The notes under the pieces were generated by a model, which ran no database searches, was not told where the DNA came from, and was given only the letters and a program-made list of their open reading frames with translations. From NCBI GenBank assembly GCA_030748805.1, contig JASMLG010000093.1, positions 1 to 31,879 of the forward strand: a DNA stretch of 31,879 nucleotides, read 5' to 3'. Origin of the DNA: Phycisphaerales bacterium (GTDB lineage: Bacteria; Planctomycetota; Phycisphaerae; Phycisphaerales; SM1A02). Shown here one piece after another: positions 19,660 through 27,725 of the stretch. Position numbers and translations under genes: made by a program. The number at the start of each line of letters is the position of its first letter. The stretch's first letter is position 1.

Positions 19660-21051
19660 ATGTCTATCGAACATAGAGAAGATTTAAACGTTGTTGCAGA
19701 AAGAGCAGTTCTTGTTGCTTTAACGTTACGTGGCGAGAATTTCACCCTAGATGAACGATTCGATGAACTTGGTGCACTGACAGAGTCCGCAGGTGGAATT
19801 GTTGTAGGTCATCTTACTCAGAAAAGGCGTCTTCCTCATGGGAAAACCTTTATTGGTAAGGGGAAAGTAGATCAACTTAAAAATTTGGCTGAATCAGTTG
19901 ATGCATCAATAATTATTTTTGATCACGACATGACTCCTGCTCAAATTAGAAACTTAGAACAAGCAACCGAAAAAAAAATAATTGATCGCAGCGAATTAAT
20001 TCTAGATATTTTCTCCAGCCGTGCGTCAACTTCTGAGGCGAAGTTGCAAGTGGAAATTGCCCAACTTGAATATACATATCCACGACTTCGTGCTATGTGG
20101 GATCACTTGGGACAAGTGACTGGTGGTGCGCCAGTTGGAATTGGAACTAGAGGTCCTGGTGAACAACAAATCGAAATCGATCGTCGACTTGTCCAAAGAC
20201 GACTTAAACAATTGCGACTAGAACTTGAACATATACAGCAGAGATCCGTTAGAGAAGTTGAAAAACGAAACAGCGACTACTTTACAGTTGGGTTAGTCGG
20301 GTATACCAACGGTGGAAAGTCCACTTTATTCAATGCGTTAACTGCTGGAGGTGCTTGGGCACACGACCAACTGTTTGCAACTTTATCAACAAGAGTCGAA
20401 CGCTGGGAACTTGGAGGTGGGACAGGTGCAATGCTCTCTGATACGGTTGGTTTTATTAGGCGATTACCTCACCACCTTGTCGCAAGTTTCCGTTCTACAC
20501 TTGAAGAAACAGTTCATTGTCAGTTACTTTTGATAGTTCTCGACTCATCTGATTCAAATGCGATGCATCATCTAGAAACTGTAGAGGAAACACTTAAAGA
20601 AATTGGAGCAGAGAATCAACCAAGATTGCTTTTGTTAAATAAAATAGACCAAGTAGAGAATCAATCAGATAGATTAGTTTGGGTTTCAAGGTGTCCTGAT
20701 GGTATTCAGCTTTCTGCTTCAACTGGTGTTGGAATCGAAGTGTTAACAAATGAAGTACGGTCATTTGTAATTGGTGATTTAAGAGAAGTTACGGTTTCTC
20801 TACCTGTTAAGTCAAGCAAGGCAATTAACTTTATAGAAAAACAAGCCGAAGTATTAAATCGTGATTGGCAGGATGAGCGTTCTATTTACAGAGTAAAAAT
20901 AGGTAAGCGACAAATAGAGCAAATTCTATCTGTAGAAAGCGATTTACTAATTGAAGGTAAAACTGCTCAAGATGTTATTGAAGATATCTGGTCAGATTCA
21001 CCGGTCTCTGGTGCCTGTTGCCACCTTCCACCACATCGGTTTCATAGTTAA
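19660..21051 (+). CDS. hflX: Ribosome-associated GTPase HflX
   Basis: GTPase that binds 50S subunits and splits stalled ribosomes, 463 aa. The N-terminal HflX domain (about 1-200, with RASTSEAKLQVEIAQL and GPGEQQIEIDRR) precedes the G domain: G1 at 214-222 reads GYTNGGKST (the usual Ala is Gly here), DTVGF at 261-265, NKID at 327-330 and an SAS G5 near 350. A further alpha/beta tail reaches the C-terminus. The ATG at 19660 has GAAGGA about 17 nt upstream, rather far, so the start is likely but not certain. It is followed after 32 bp by the unknown gene at 21084. Confidence 0.96.
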   Translation: MSIEHREDLNVVAERAVLVALTLRGENFTLDERFDELGALTESAGGIVVGHLTQKRRLPHGKTFIGKGKVDQLKNLAESVDASIIIFDHDMTPAQIRNLEQATEKKIIDRSELILDIFSSRASTSEAKLQVEIAQLEYTYPRLRAMWDHLGQVTGGAPVGIGTRGPGEQQIEIDRRLVQRRLKQLRLELEHIQQRSVREVEKRNSDYFTVGLVGYTNGGKSTLFNALTAGGAWAHDQLFATLSTRVERWELGGGTGAMLSDTVGFIRRLPHHLVASFRSTLEETVHCQLLLIVLDSSDSNAMHHLETVEETLKEIGAENQPRLLLLNKIDQVENQSDRLVWVSRCPDGIQLSASTGVGIEVLTNEVRSFVIGDLREVTVSLPVKSSKAINFIEKQAEVLNRDWQDERSIYRVKIGKRQIEQILSVESDLLIEGKTAQDVIEDIWSDSPVSGACCHLPPHRFHS

Positions 21052-21083
21052 ACTGTAAACCTAATGATTGACTGGAGACAATT

Positions 21084-22028
21084 TTGACACCAAGTGAATT
21101 TGGTTTAGATAAATTTGCCAATAGTTTGAACCCCGCAGTTGTGGGGATGATTCGTTCTTGGCAGGGTGACCCAGAGCTTGACGTACTTTATCATCGTCTT
21201 CAAACAAGAAAAAATGCACGTGGGTTTTTGGATTCTTTCGCTGAAGCATTAGTAGCACTTCAAGCAAGAAGAAATGGATGTTCAATACAGGTAGAGGTTC
21301 CTACTCCTTCAGGAAAGACCTGCGATTTGTTGATTGAACGTGAGGGTGTTAAACTTTTTGTACACGTAAAACGGTTAGGAGGAAGTCGCTCAAAACACAA
21401 ACGGTTGAAAATATCTTCACGCCTAAGAATATTGGAAAGAATACAAAAGCCCTGGATAGTAAAAATACGTTGGCTAGAAGATTTAGATGATGAAAAAATG
21501 CAATTTTTCGTGACTCAGTCAGCAGCATTTATTGAGACCGCGCGGTTAGGTGACGAGCACGTTGTAAGAGGGAATGAAGGAGAAGAACTTGGTGGGGTTA
21601 AAATAATGGCACCGAATGAGGAGAACAGGGTTTCATTGGTAATTGGTTTACCAAGTGGATTTGTAGATGAATCACCTAGAATTTCTCGTTTGTTTCAACG
21701 AGCTCAAAAACAATTTATGCCTAAACAAACAAATTTAATTCTTATATGTACTTCACAGATTGAAGGAGTTGACGATGTTGAGACGGCACTTCTTGGATCC
21801 TTTGTTGAAAGATGGGATGAGCATCCGGCGAAGGGAATGAGAGTAGCACATGGCAGGAGTAGTGATGGTTTTTGGGAGTCAAATCAGATGATCGACTCTC
21901 AACTAGCTGGTTGGTTTTGGCTTGCACCTATGTACGATGAATATCAAGGCAAATTCTGGGTTCGTGATAAATGCGATTTTCCAAAAGAAGTCGTTGAACT
22001 TGCTGCAGAGATTTTTACTACTCAATAA
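21084..22028 (+). CDS. Unknown protein with degenerate PD-(D/E)XK-like signature
   Basis: I do not recognise this 314-aa protein as a named family. The start is TTG, strongly supported by GGAG 6 nt upstream. No signal peptide or membrane segment is present. Residues 50-97 look like a restriction-endonuclease-type core: a helix with E54, then strand IQVEV (E71), CDLLIE (D81), and strand LFVHVK, giving D81-x12-H94-V-K96. In active PD-(D/E)XK nucleases the H position is normally E, D or Q, so this copy may be inactive or use His. A basic stretch (SRSKHKRLK) follows. The C-terminal 200 residues have an alpha/beta pattern with many Trp near the end. It sits between hflX and the M29 peptidase, likely in one transcript. 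Confidence 0.8.
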   Translation: MTPSEFGLDKFANSLNPAVVGMIRSWQGDPELDVLYHRLQTRKNARGFLDSFAEALVALQARRNGCSIQVEVPTPSGKTCDLLIEREGVKLFVHVKRLGGSRSKHKRLKISSRLRILERIQKPWIVKIRWLEDLDDEKMQFFVTQSAAFIETARLGDEHVVRGNEGEELGGVKIMAPNEENRVSLVIGLPSGFVDESPRISRLFQRAQKQFMPKQTNLILICTSQIEGVDDVETALLGSFVERWDEHPAKGMRVAHGRSSDGFWESNQMIDSQLAGWFWLAPMYDEYQGKFWVRDKCDFPKEVVELAAEIFTTQ

Positions 22029-22074
22029 TTAGTGGTAACATACCCAGTTCAATTAATAAAGAAGGGATAAACAA

Positions 22075-23214
22075 ATGACTGATTCACGTTGTACAAAATT
22101 GGCTGAGTTACTTGTAAATTATTCGACCTGTTTACAAGCTGGAGAACATATTTTGATTGAGGCATTTGATATGCCTCGAGAGATGGTTATCGAGTTAGTA
22201 AAAGTTGCTTCAATTGCAGGGGGTTATCCTCATGTTGCAATTCGTGATGCTCAAATTATGCGTGCCTTACATGATGATGCTAGTGATGCTCAATTTGAAA
22301 TTTGGTCCGAATATGATTTAGAACGCATGAAAAGAATGGACGCTTATCTTGGTATGCGTGGATCTCATAATGTTAGTGAGATGAGTGGTTTGGACAGCGA
22401 GCGACAACAAGCATGGGGACGTATTTATGGAACTCCCGTTCACATGAAGCAAAGATTGAACCATACAAGGTGGTGTGTTCTGCGCTGGCCAACTCCTGCA
22501 ATGGCACAACTTGCGGGAATGAATACTTCTGCCTTTGAGGATTTTTATTTCGACGTTTGCACACTTGATTATAGTTTGATGGCAGAGGCAGCTAATAAAT
22601 TAGTTGAGTCAATGGAGAATACAGACCAAGTTCATATTGAAGGTCCTGGTGAGACAGACCTTAGGTTCTCAATTAAAGATATTCCAGCAATTCCATGCTG
22701 TGGCAAGTTAAATATTCCAGATGGAGAGGTCTTCACTGCCCCAGTTAAGGATTCGGTGAACGGAATTATTCATTACAACACACCTTCGATTTATCGCGGG
22801 CATTCTTTTGAGAATATTCGACTGGAATTTAAGGATGGAAAGGTAGTTGGTTGTAGTGCAGATCAAGGAGGCGAATTCTTAGAAGATATATTTGAATCAG
22901 ATGAGGGAGCTCGTTACGTTGGTGAGTTTGCAATTGGATTTAACCCATATATAAAGGAAGCCATGAAGGATATTCTCTTTGATGAGAAAATAGCGGGATC
23001 AATGCATTTCACCCCCGGAAATTCATACGACGATGCTTGTAATGGAAATAAATCAGAAGTCCATTGGGATCTTGTACTAATTCAACGCTCCGAATATGGA
23101 GGAGGAACTATCAGTTTTGACGGTGATGTTATCCGAAAAGATGGGATGTTTGTCAAAGATAGTTTGCTTGGCTTAAACCCAGAAAATCTAATTGGTGAGT
23201 GCTGTACTGTCTAG
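22075..23214 (+). CDS. M29 family aminopeptidase
   Basis: Metallo-aminopeptidase of the AmpS/aminopeptidase T family, 379 aa, cytoplasmic, releasing N-terminal residues from peptides. Metal ligands expected for the family are visible: E218 (DGEVFTAP), E284 (GEFAIG), H311 (SMHF), H330 and D332 (VHWDLV); the E218-E284 spacing of 66 equals that of the characterised enzymes, while the H311-H330 loop is shorter. The N-terminal domain starts with the usual KLAELLVNYST...GEHILIEA. A GAAGGG Shine-Dalgarno lies 8 nt before the ATG. It is 46 bp after the unknown gene; 112 bp without recognisable signals separate it from the next gene. Confidence 0.92.
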   Translation: MTDSRCTKLAELLVNYSTCLQAGEHILIEAFDMPREMVIELVKVASIAGGYPHVAIRDAQIMRALHDDASDAQFEIWSEYDLERMKRMDAYLGMRGSHNVSEMSGLDSERQQAWGRIYGTPVHMKQRLNHTRWCVLRWPTPAMAQLAGMNTSAFEDFYFDVCTLDYSLMAEAANKLVESMENTDQVHIEGPGETDLRFSIKDIPAIPCCGKLNIPDGEVFTAPVKDSVNGIIHYNTPSIYRGHSFENIRLEFKDGKVVGCSADQGGEFLEDIFESDEGARYVGEFAIGFNPYIKEAMKDILFDEKIAGSMHFTPGNSYDDACNGNKSEVHWDLVLIQRSEYGGGTISFDGDVIRKDGMFVKDSLLGLNPENLIGECCTV

Positions 23215-23326
23215 TTCTTAGCCCTATAACAATTGTATTCGGAACAAACGGCATGTCTTGACGTACTCAAATAACTATACCTGAACATAGGTTCAGTGAC
23301 TACATTTGAGGGTCGATGATTCTGCC

Positions 23327-23875
23327 ATGGAGCATTTAAACAATTGGAAGAACAGACGTAAACTTCTCTTAGGAGAAGTATTGGTTGAACAAGGTCTACT
23401 TACAGAGAGCGATGTTTGTTCTATTCTTGAACAGCAAAAAAAATCTGGAAGACCATTTGGAGAGATTGCTGAAAAATTATTTAATCTTTCTTCAGAGGCA
23501 ATAGAGGAAGCATGGTCGTATCAATATGCATGTAATGCACAGACGATTGACCCAGTCACATTTGTGCCTAGATCAGATGCAATGTCTCTGGTTACTCCAA
23601 GGCAAGCTTGGCAGTTTAGATGTTTGCCTATGAATCTCGAAGGAGATACGCTGGTTTTGGCGACAACACAGAAATATTTACAGCGTGCTTTAAAATTTGC
23701 AACAAGAGTTCTTGATCGTCCTGCTTATTTCATGATGACTACTGAAGCTCGATTGACATCTGCATTGGCAGAGCATTATCCACTTGGTGGTATGAACGCA
23801 GCAAACGTATCAAACGACACGATGAAACGGTTGATGCACAAGATGCGTACAGAGCGATTACGCGAAGCAGGATAA
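23327..23875 (+). CDS. Standalone GspE/MshE N-terminal-domain protein
   Basis: A 182-aa soluble protein. Residues 14-68 hold two tandem repeats of about 25-29 residues, LLGEVLVEQGLLTESDVCSILEQQ and then PFGEIAEKLFNLSSEAIEEAWSYQ, matching the MshEN / type II secretion E N-terminal domain; residues 70-155 fit the second alpha/beta part of that region (LPMNLEGDTLVLATTQ). The AAA ATPase part of GspE/PilB is absent, and no stop-broken remainder follows. In MshE this domain binds cyclic-di-GMP; the first Arg of the binding repeat is Leu here, so binding is uncertain. A TTG at 23306 is an alternative start; ATG 23327 is preferred, with GAGGG 14 nt upstream. Stand-alone copies may act as receptors or regulators of pilus/secretion systems. 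Confidence 0.75.
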   Translation: MEHLNNWKNRRKLLLGEVLVEQGLLTESDVCSILEQQKKSGRPFGEIAEKLFNLSSEAIEEAWSYQYACNAQTIDPVTFVPRSDAMSLVTPRQAWQFRCLPMNLEGDTLVLATTQKYLQRALKFATRVLDRPAYFMMTTEARLTSALAEHYPLGGMNAANVSNDTMKRLMHKMRTERLREAG

Positions 23876-23985
23876 AACAATTCAAGGGTCGATTTTTTGT
23901 GTTGAAAGTGAACTTACTGAGTAATTCAGTGTACATGTCCCGCTTTGATTTAGTCAGACCCGTTCCAGACTGATTGGAAGAAGAA

Positions 23986-24058
23986 TGGCGAAACCCGGAC
24001 TTGAACCGGGGACACCTGCATTTTCAGTGCAGTGCTCTACCAACTGAGCTATTTCGCC
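23986..24058 (-). tRNA. tRNA-Phe (GAA)
   Basis: A complete 73-nt cloverleaf on the minus strand: 7-bp acceptor GGCGAAA / TTTCGCC with discriminator A, D arm GCTC-AGTTGGTA-GAGC, anticodon stem CTGCA / TGCAG with loop CTGAAAA (anticodon GAA at 24023-24025), and T arm CCCGG-TTCAAGT-CCGGG. The 3' CCA is not encoded. It lies alone between the MshE-N-like gene and the nitrilase gene; 23876-23985 beyond it contains no gene. Confidence 0.97.
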
Positions 24059-24097
24059 GTTAATGGAATGGAAGGGTACTCTACAATCTAAACCCCA

Positions 24098-24892
24098 TCA
24101 AGCGGAGATTTGATTTACTTCAATCTTCCCGAGTAATTCTTCTCTAACATCGTTCATAACAGGAAAGTCAATTCTCCAGTTACGAGCAATATTTGGGTCT
24201 ATTGTCTCAGAAAGTGTTTCCTCTTCGGTTTTGCTTGCTTCTGATAGTACCTCTCCAAGGGGAGAAATCACAATTGATAATCCGCCCCAAGTTGCAAGCG
24301 AATCCTTTCCAACCCTATTACTTGCTACGATGAAAGCTTGGTTTTCAAGTGCCCGACCTATCAGAAGAGATTTCCAATGAGAAATCCTTGGAAGAGGCCA
24401 ACTAGATGAAATGGTGAAGACATCTACTCCGGTTACAGCCGCTGGTCGCCATAACTCTGGAAATCGAACGTCATAACAAATCATTGGGCAGATCCTACAT
24501 TCACCAATATCAACAACAACAACATCATTTCCACTGTCGTAGAAATCGTTCTCGTTAAGCGGATTGCACGTAAATACCTTGGTGTAAGTAGCAACAGGTT
24601 CGCCACTTGGCGAGCAAATAGATACGCAGTTTTTGCCACGTCCCTCAAAGCAATCCGCCCATCCAACTTGAATCCACACCCCAAGTTGTTGCGACAGTTC
24701 ACAAGCCCACTTTACAGTATCTATTCCAGTTATCTTGTCGATTCTCATAGACCATCCGGTATCAGTCATTTCCTGTAGGACTATGAAATCTCCACGGGTT
24801 GGATTTACGCACTCAATCTGTATTTCGATGTTTAGTCTGGTTTTCTTGTAGTCGTTTGGAACAACATCATGTTGAATTGCATGGAATTGCAT
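24098..24892 (-). CDS. Carbon-nitrogen hydrolase (nitrilase superfamily, omega-amidase-like)
   Basis: Cytoplasmic amidase, 264 aa, the normal length of single-domain nitrilase-family enzymes. The catalytic triad is E41 (LQEM), K105 (YTKV) and C139 in ICYDVRFPELWR, the typical Nit2/omega-amidase context. It most likely cleaves a small amide such as alpha-ketoglutaramate or a related repair substrate; the exact substrate is not readable. The start region MQFHAIQHDVVPNDYKKTRLNIE fits the family. TACAAT ends 6 nt before the ATG with no Shine-Dalgarno, suggesting a leaderless mRNA. It is divergent from the membrane protein at 24925 with 32 bp between the starts. Confidence 0.92.
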   Translation of the reverse strand: MQFHAIQHDVVPNDYKKTRLNIEIQIECVNPTRGDFIVLQEMTDTGWSMRIDKITGIDTVKWACELSQQLGVWIQVGWADCFEGRGKNCVSICSPSGEPVATYTKVFTCNPLNENDFYDSGNDVVVVDIGECRICPMICYDVRFPELWRPAAVTGVDVFTISSSWPLPRISHWKSLLIGRALENQAFIVASNRVGKDSLATWGGLSIVISPLGEVLSEASKTEEETLSETIDPNIARNWRIDFPVMNDVREELLGKIEVNQISA

Positions 24893-24924
24893 ACTGGGAT
24901 TGTATCTTCTGTTAATCTGTCAGT
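24893..24924. promoter_or_regulatory. Compact divergent promoter region
   Basis: Only 32 bp separate two divergent start codons. On the minus strand TACAAT (24899-24904) lies 6 nt before the nitrilase ATG; on the plus strand GTTAAT/TTAATC lies about 7-8 nt before the membrane-protein ATG. Neither gene has a Shine-Dalgarno here. This geometry fits leaderless transcription in both directions, with -35 regions inside the opposing coding sequences. Confidence 0.4.
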
Positions 24925-25653
24925 ATGAATGGCTTAAGGCGATTTTATATTATCTTTGCTGCGTATTTATTTAATGCTGCACTTCTGGTTTTATTCACTG
25001 TTCTAATAGATTTATTTAGTGGCTCAACAGTAAAAGTTCACTGGAAAGAGTGGATGTTTATCTCATTGATCATTGTGGGTACCCAAGTGCTTTTTATTTT
25101 GCCGTTAGTAAGACCGCCTAAAGCTTCTTTACATGGCAAATCCCTAATTCTTAGCACTTTAATTGCAGCGTTTGTCGCCTCTTTATGTACGTTAGCTTTC
25201 ATAGGTTTCGTCTATTCACTTATCGTAACCATGTTTTTTAACTTTCCAAGGCAAGATGAAATCCACACAGATATCATTTGGATTTTTTTAGCATGTTCTT
25301 GGATTGTGTGGTCGGTATTGCTTGTGGTATTTGTAAATAGAGGAAGTCGCGATGGTGGATTTATCGTTCGACTTACGGGCTTTCTTTTTGCTGGTTCAAT
25401 CATTGAGTTTCTTTTATCGATACCACTAGTTATTATGGTACAAAGACGCTCTTCTTGCTATTGCGCTACGGGTTCTTTTTTATCACTCATCGCCTCATTC
25501 TTTGCTTCACTCTGGCTCTTTGGCCCATTTATATTCATTCTCCTTTTCTGGCGTAAAAGACCATGGATTAAAGACCACTGTGTTAGGTGCGGATACCCTA
25601 GAAAAATAGCCACTGGGAAAGTTTGCAGCGAATGCGGATTAATATTCAAGTGA
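24925..25653 (+). CDS. Multi-pass membrane protein with C-terminal zinc ribbon
   Basis: A 242-aa protein of unknown function. It has about six hydrophobic spans (roughly residues 8-30, 43-62, 74-97, 112-133, 147-169 and 182-205), then a short basic linker and a terminal zinc ribbon with C219, C222, C234 and C237 (CVRCGY ... CSECG), which should face the cytoplasm given the positive residues before it. Membrane proteins ending in this CxxCGY...CPECG-type knuckle are numerous in Phycisphaerae and related planctomycetes; no role is established to my knowledge. It has no visible ribosome-binding site and may be translated from a leaderless mRNA. Confidence 0.85.
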   Translation: MNGLRRFYIIFAAYLFNAALLVLFTVLIDLFSGSTVKVHWKEWMFISLIIVGTQVLFILPLVRPPKASLHGKSLILSTLIAAFVASLCTLAFIGFVYSLIVTMFFNFPRQDEIHTDIIWIFLACSWIVWSVLLVVFVNRGSRDGGFIVRLTGFLFAGSIIEFLLSIPLVIMVQRRSSCYCATGSFLSLIASFFASLWLFGPFIFILLFWRKRPWIKDHCVRCGYPRKIATGKVCSECGLIFK

Positions 25654-25728
25654 CTGTTACATCTGGTGACTCAAATAACATTAATACTTGATTTCCCATC
25701 TATGACTGTCAAACTGTGAAACAGGAAG

Positions 25729-25802
25729 GGCGACCGACGGGACTTGAACCCGCGACATCCAGGATCACAACCCGGTGCTCTACCAACTGAGCTACGATCG
25801 CC
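25729..25802 (-). tRNA. tRNA-His (GTG)
   Basis: A 74-nt cloverleaf on the minus strand including the His-specific extra G(-1) opposite discriminator C73: acceptor GCGATCG / CGGTCGC, D arm GCTC-AGTTGGTA-GAGC, anticodon stem CCGGG / CCTGG with loop TTGTGAT (anticodon GTG at 25766-25768), T arm GCGGG-TTCAAGT-CCCGT. CCA is not encoded. It sits in a 309-bp gap between the membrane protein and pckA. Confidence 0.97.
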
Positions 25803-25813
25803 ATGGGAAGAGA

Positions 25814-25842
25814 AGCGTATCCGCACTGGATAGTTTGGTCAA
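25814..25842 (-). promoter_or_regulatory. Putative promoter of tRNA-His
   Basis: On the minus strand TTGACC, a 17-nt spacer and TACGCT end about 12 nt before the tRNA 5' end, a sensible distance for a tRNA transcript start. The -10 keeps only its first, second and last consensus bases. Confidence 0.4.
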
Positions 25843-25910
25843 TACTTGCAATGATAAGTTGCTTTTAAGTTGCTTAAAAACGGCAAATAATGTCGAGAAT
25901 TGGGGTAGAA

Positions 25911-25916
25911 TATAAT
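25911..25916 (+). promoter_or_regulatory. Consensus -10 box of pckA
   Basis: A perfect TATAAT lies 46 nt before the pckA ATG, preceded by GTAGAA. No good -35 is found 16-18 nt upstream. Transcription would begin near 25923, giving a leader of about 40 nt. Confidence 0.5.
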
Positions 25917-25962
25917 GTTTGAATTAACTTATTCCACTACCCACTAAAGCAAGAGAAATACC

Positions 25963-27534
25963 ATGAAAACTGCAACAAAATCGCTAGATTTTCCAGGTGT
26001 AAAAATTCATTCAAACCTTTCAACTGCGAAATTAGTTGAGTTAGCACTAGCAAGAGGTGAGGGTATCTTGGCTTCGAACGGTGCACTTTGTTGTGACACT
26101 GGAGAGAGAACAGGGCGATCACCCAATGATAAGTTTGTTGAAGACACTCCTGCAATTCACGATGCAATTGCTTGGGGAAGCGCGAACAGACCTATCAAAC
26201 CTGAAAACTTTTCAAAAATTGAAGCCATGGCTATTGAATACCTGAACACTAGGGAAGAGTTGTTTAGGTTCGATGGTTTTGTAGGAGCTGACGAAAGATA
26301 CAGATTGAATGTATCAGTAGTTTCTGAAGAGGCATGGCAAAGTTTATTTGTTTCGACTATGTTTATCCCAGGGACAGATCCAGATAACATTGAACCCGAT
26401 TGGACAATAATTAACGCATGTAATCTGCTAATTGATGATTATGAAAGTTATGGATTGAATAGTGGGGTTTGTGTTATCCAATCAATGGAACAAAAGAAAG
26501 TTGTGATATGCGGAACTCGCTATGCAGGCGAGAACAAAAAATCAATTTTCTATGCAATGAACTTCGACATGACAGAAGCAGATGTTTTTCCAATGCACTG
26601 CTCAGCAAACGTTGACAAAAATGACGACTCAAATGTTGCGCTCTTCTTTGGCCTAAGCGGTACCGGGAAAACTACACTCTCAGCTGACCCAAATCGCCCA
26701 TTAATCGGCGACGATGAACATGGATGGAGCGACGACGGAGTATTCAACTTTGAGGGTGGTTGCTATGCAAAATGTATTAAGTTAACCAAGGAAGGTGAGC
26801 CACAAATTTGGGATGCGATTAAATTTGGTGCTGTATTAGAGAACATCGTTCTTGATAGCGATTCTCGGGTACCTGATTATGACGATGGCTCAAAAACCGA
26901 AAACACCCGTGTTGCTTATCCAGTTGATTACATTCCGGATGCCATCATTCCAAGCGTTTGTGGACACCCCAAAAATGTTATCTTCTTGACCGCGGATGCA
27001 TTTGGTGTCTTGCCACCGGTTAGCAAGTTGACTTCTGAGCAAGCAATGTACTATTTCATAAATGGCTACACATCAAAACTTGCTGGAACAGAAGCGGGAA
27101 TTACCGAACCACAACCAAACTTTAGCCCTTGCTTTGGCGGACCATTCCTTCCACGTCCACCTATGGATTACGCGCACTGGCTTGAAAAAAGAGTTGAAGA
27201 ACAAGACGCTCATGTCTGGCTGTTAAATACAGGTTGGACAGGTGGACCGTATGGAACTGGGAAACGATTTAGTTTGCAGTGGACAAGAGCGTTTGTAACG
27301 GCAATTCTCGATGGTTCACTTTCTAAGGTTGACTATGAGAAACACCCCATTTTTGGGTTACATATTCCAACAAGTGCTCCAAACGTGCCTTCTGAGGTTC
27401 TTGATCCTCGCCGTACTTGGCAAGATGGGTCGGATTACGACTCAAAGGCAAAAGAATTAGCCAATAAGTTCAGGACAAATGATCAAAAATATGACATGAC
27501 GGATGTCGTAAGAGCCGCTGGCCCAATAGTTTAG
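25963..27534 (+). CDS. pckA: Phosphoenolpyruvate carboxykinase (ATP)
   Basis: Interconverts oxaloacetate and PEP with ATP, the entry step of gluconeogenesis; 523 aa, full length, cytoplasmic. The kinase-1a P-loop GLSGTGKTTLS starts at residue 230 (K236, T237), followed by IGDDEHGW, the metal/nucleotide region and the ENIVLD segment. RTGRSPNDKF near residue 49 is the ATP-type substrate loop, and TGWTGGPYGTGKR is present toward the C-terminus. An AAGAGA purine stretch precedes the ATG. The gene stands alone: TATAAT upstream and an intrinsic terminator at 27562-27609. Confidence 0.98.
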   Translation: MKTATKSLDFPGVKIHSNLSTAKLVELALARGEGILASNGALCCDTGERTGRSPNDKFVEDTPAIHDAIAWGSANRPIKPENFSKIEAMAIEYLNTREELFRFDGFVGADERYRLNVSVVSEEAWQSLFVSTMFIPGTDPDNIEPDWTIINACNLLIDDYESYGLNSGVCVIQSMEQKKVVICGTRYAGENKKSIFYAMNFDMTEADVFPMHCSANVDKNDDSNVALFFGLSGTGKTTLSADPNRPLIGDDEHGWSDDGVFNFEGGCYAKCIKLTKEGEPQIWDAIKFGAVLENIVLDSDSRVPDYDDGSKTENTRVAYPVDYIPDAIIPSVCGHPKNVIFLTADAFGVLPPVSKLTSEQAMYYFINGYTSKLAGTEAGITEPQPNFSPCFGGPFLPRPPMDYAHWLEKRVEEQDAHVWLLNTGWTGGPYGTGKRFSLQWTRAFVTAILDGSLSKVDYEKHPIFGLHIPTSAPNVPSEVLDPRRTWQDGSDYDSKAKELANKFRTNDQKYDMTDVVRAAGPIV

Positions 27535-27561
27535 CAGTTTGCCTACATTTACACTTTCGAG

Positions 27562-27609
27562 CGTTATCGGTCGCAAAGATTGCAAAATCCTTTCGACCGA
27601 ACGTTTTTT
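27562..27609 (+). terminator. Intrinsic terminator of pckA
   Basis: CGTT-AT-CGGTCG pairs with CGACCG-AACG, and inside it AAAGATT pairs with AATcCTTT around a GCAA tetraloop, producing a long interrupted stem directly followed by six T residues. It begins 27 nt after the pckA stop. Confidence 0.88.
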
Positions 27610-27725
27610 CGTCATAAACCTTGCCTTCAGAGTAAATCCACGCCTTTGCATGGACGAAGCAAGTTCTGTCGTCAATTCGCATTGAGAAGCGACTAACAAG
27701 AACTTACATGAAAGGTAATTTGGAA

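Noticed and set aside
23260..23291. TTGACG as a -35 box upstream of the MshE-N-like gene
   Set aside because: The only nearby TATA-like sequence (TATACC) is 12 nt downstream, too close for a sigma-70 promoter.
23309..23893. Direct repeat AGGGTCGAT on both sides of the MshE-N-like gene (23309-23317 and 23885-23893)
   Set aside because: Nine bases are too few to argue for a mobile element, there is no recombinase, and one copy overlaps the gene start.
23918..23984. Short inverted repeats (ACTGA/TCAGT and AGTC/GACT) downstream of tRNA-Phe
   Set aside because: Stems of 4-5 bp without a following T-run are not credible terminators.
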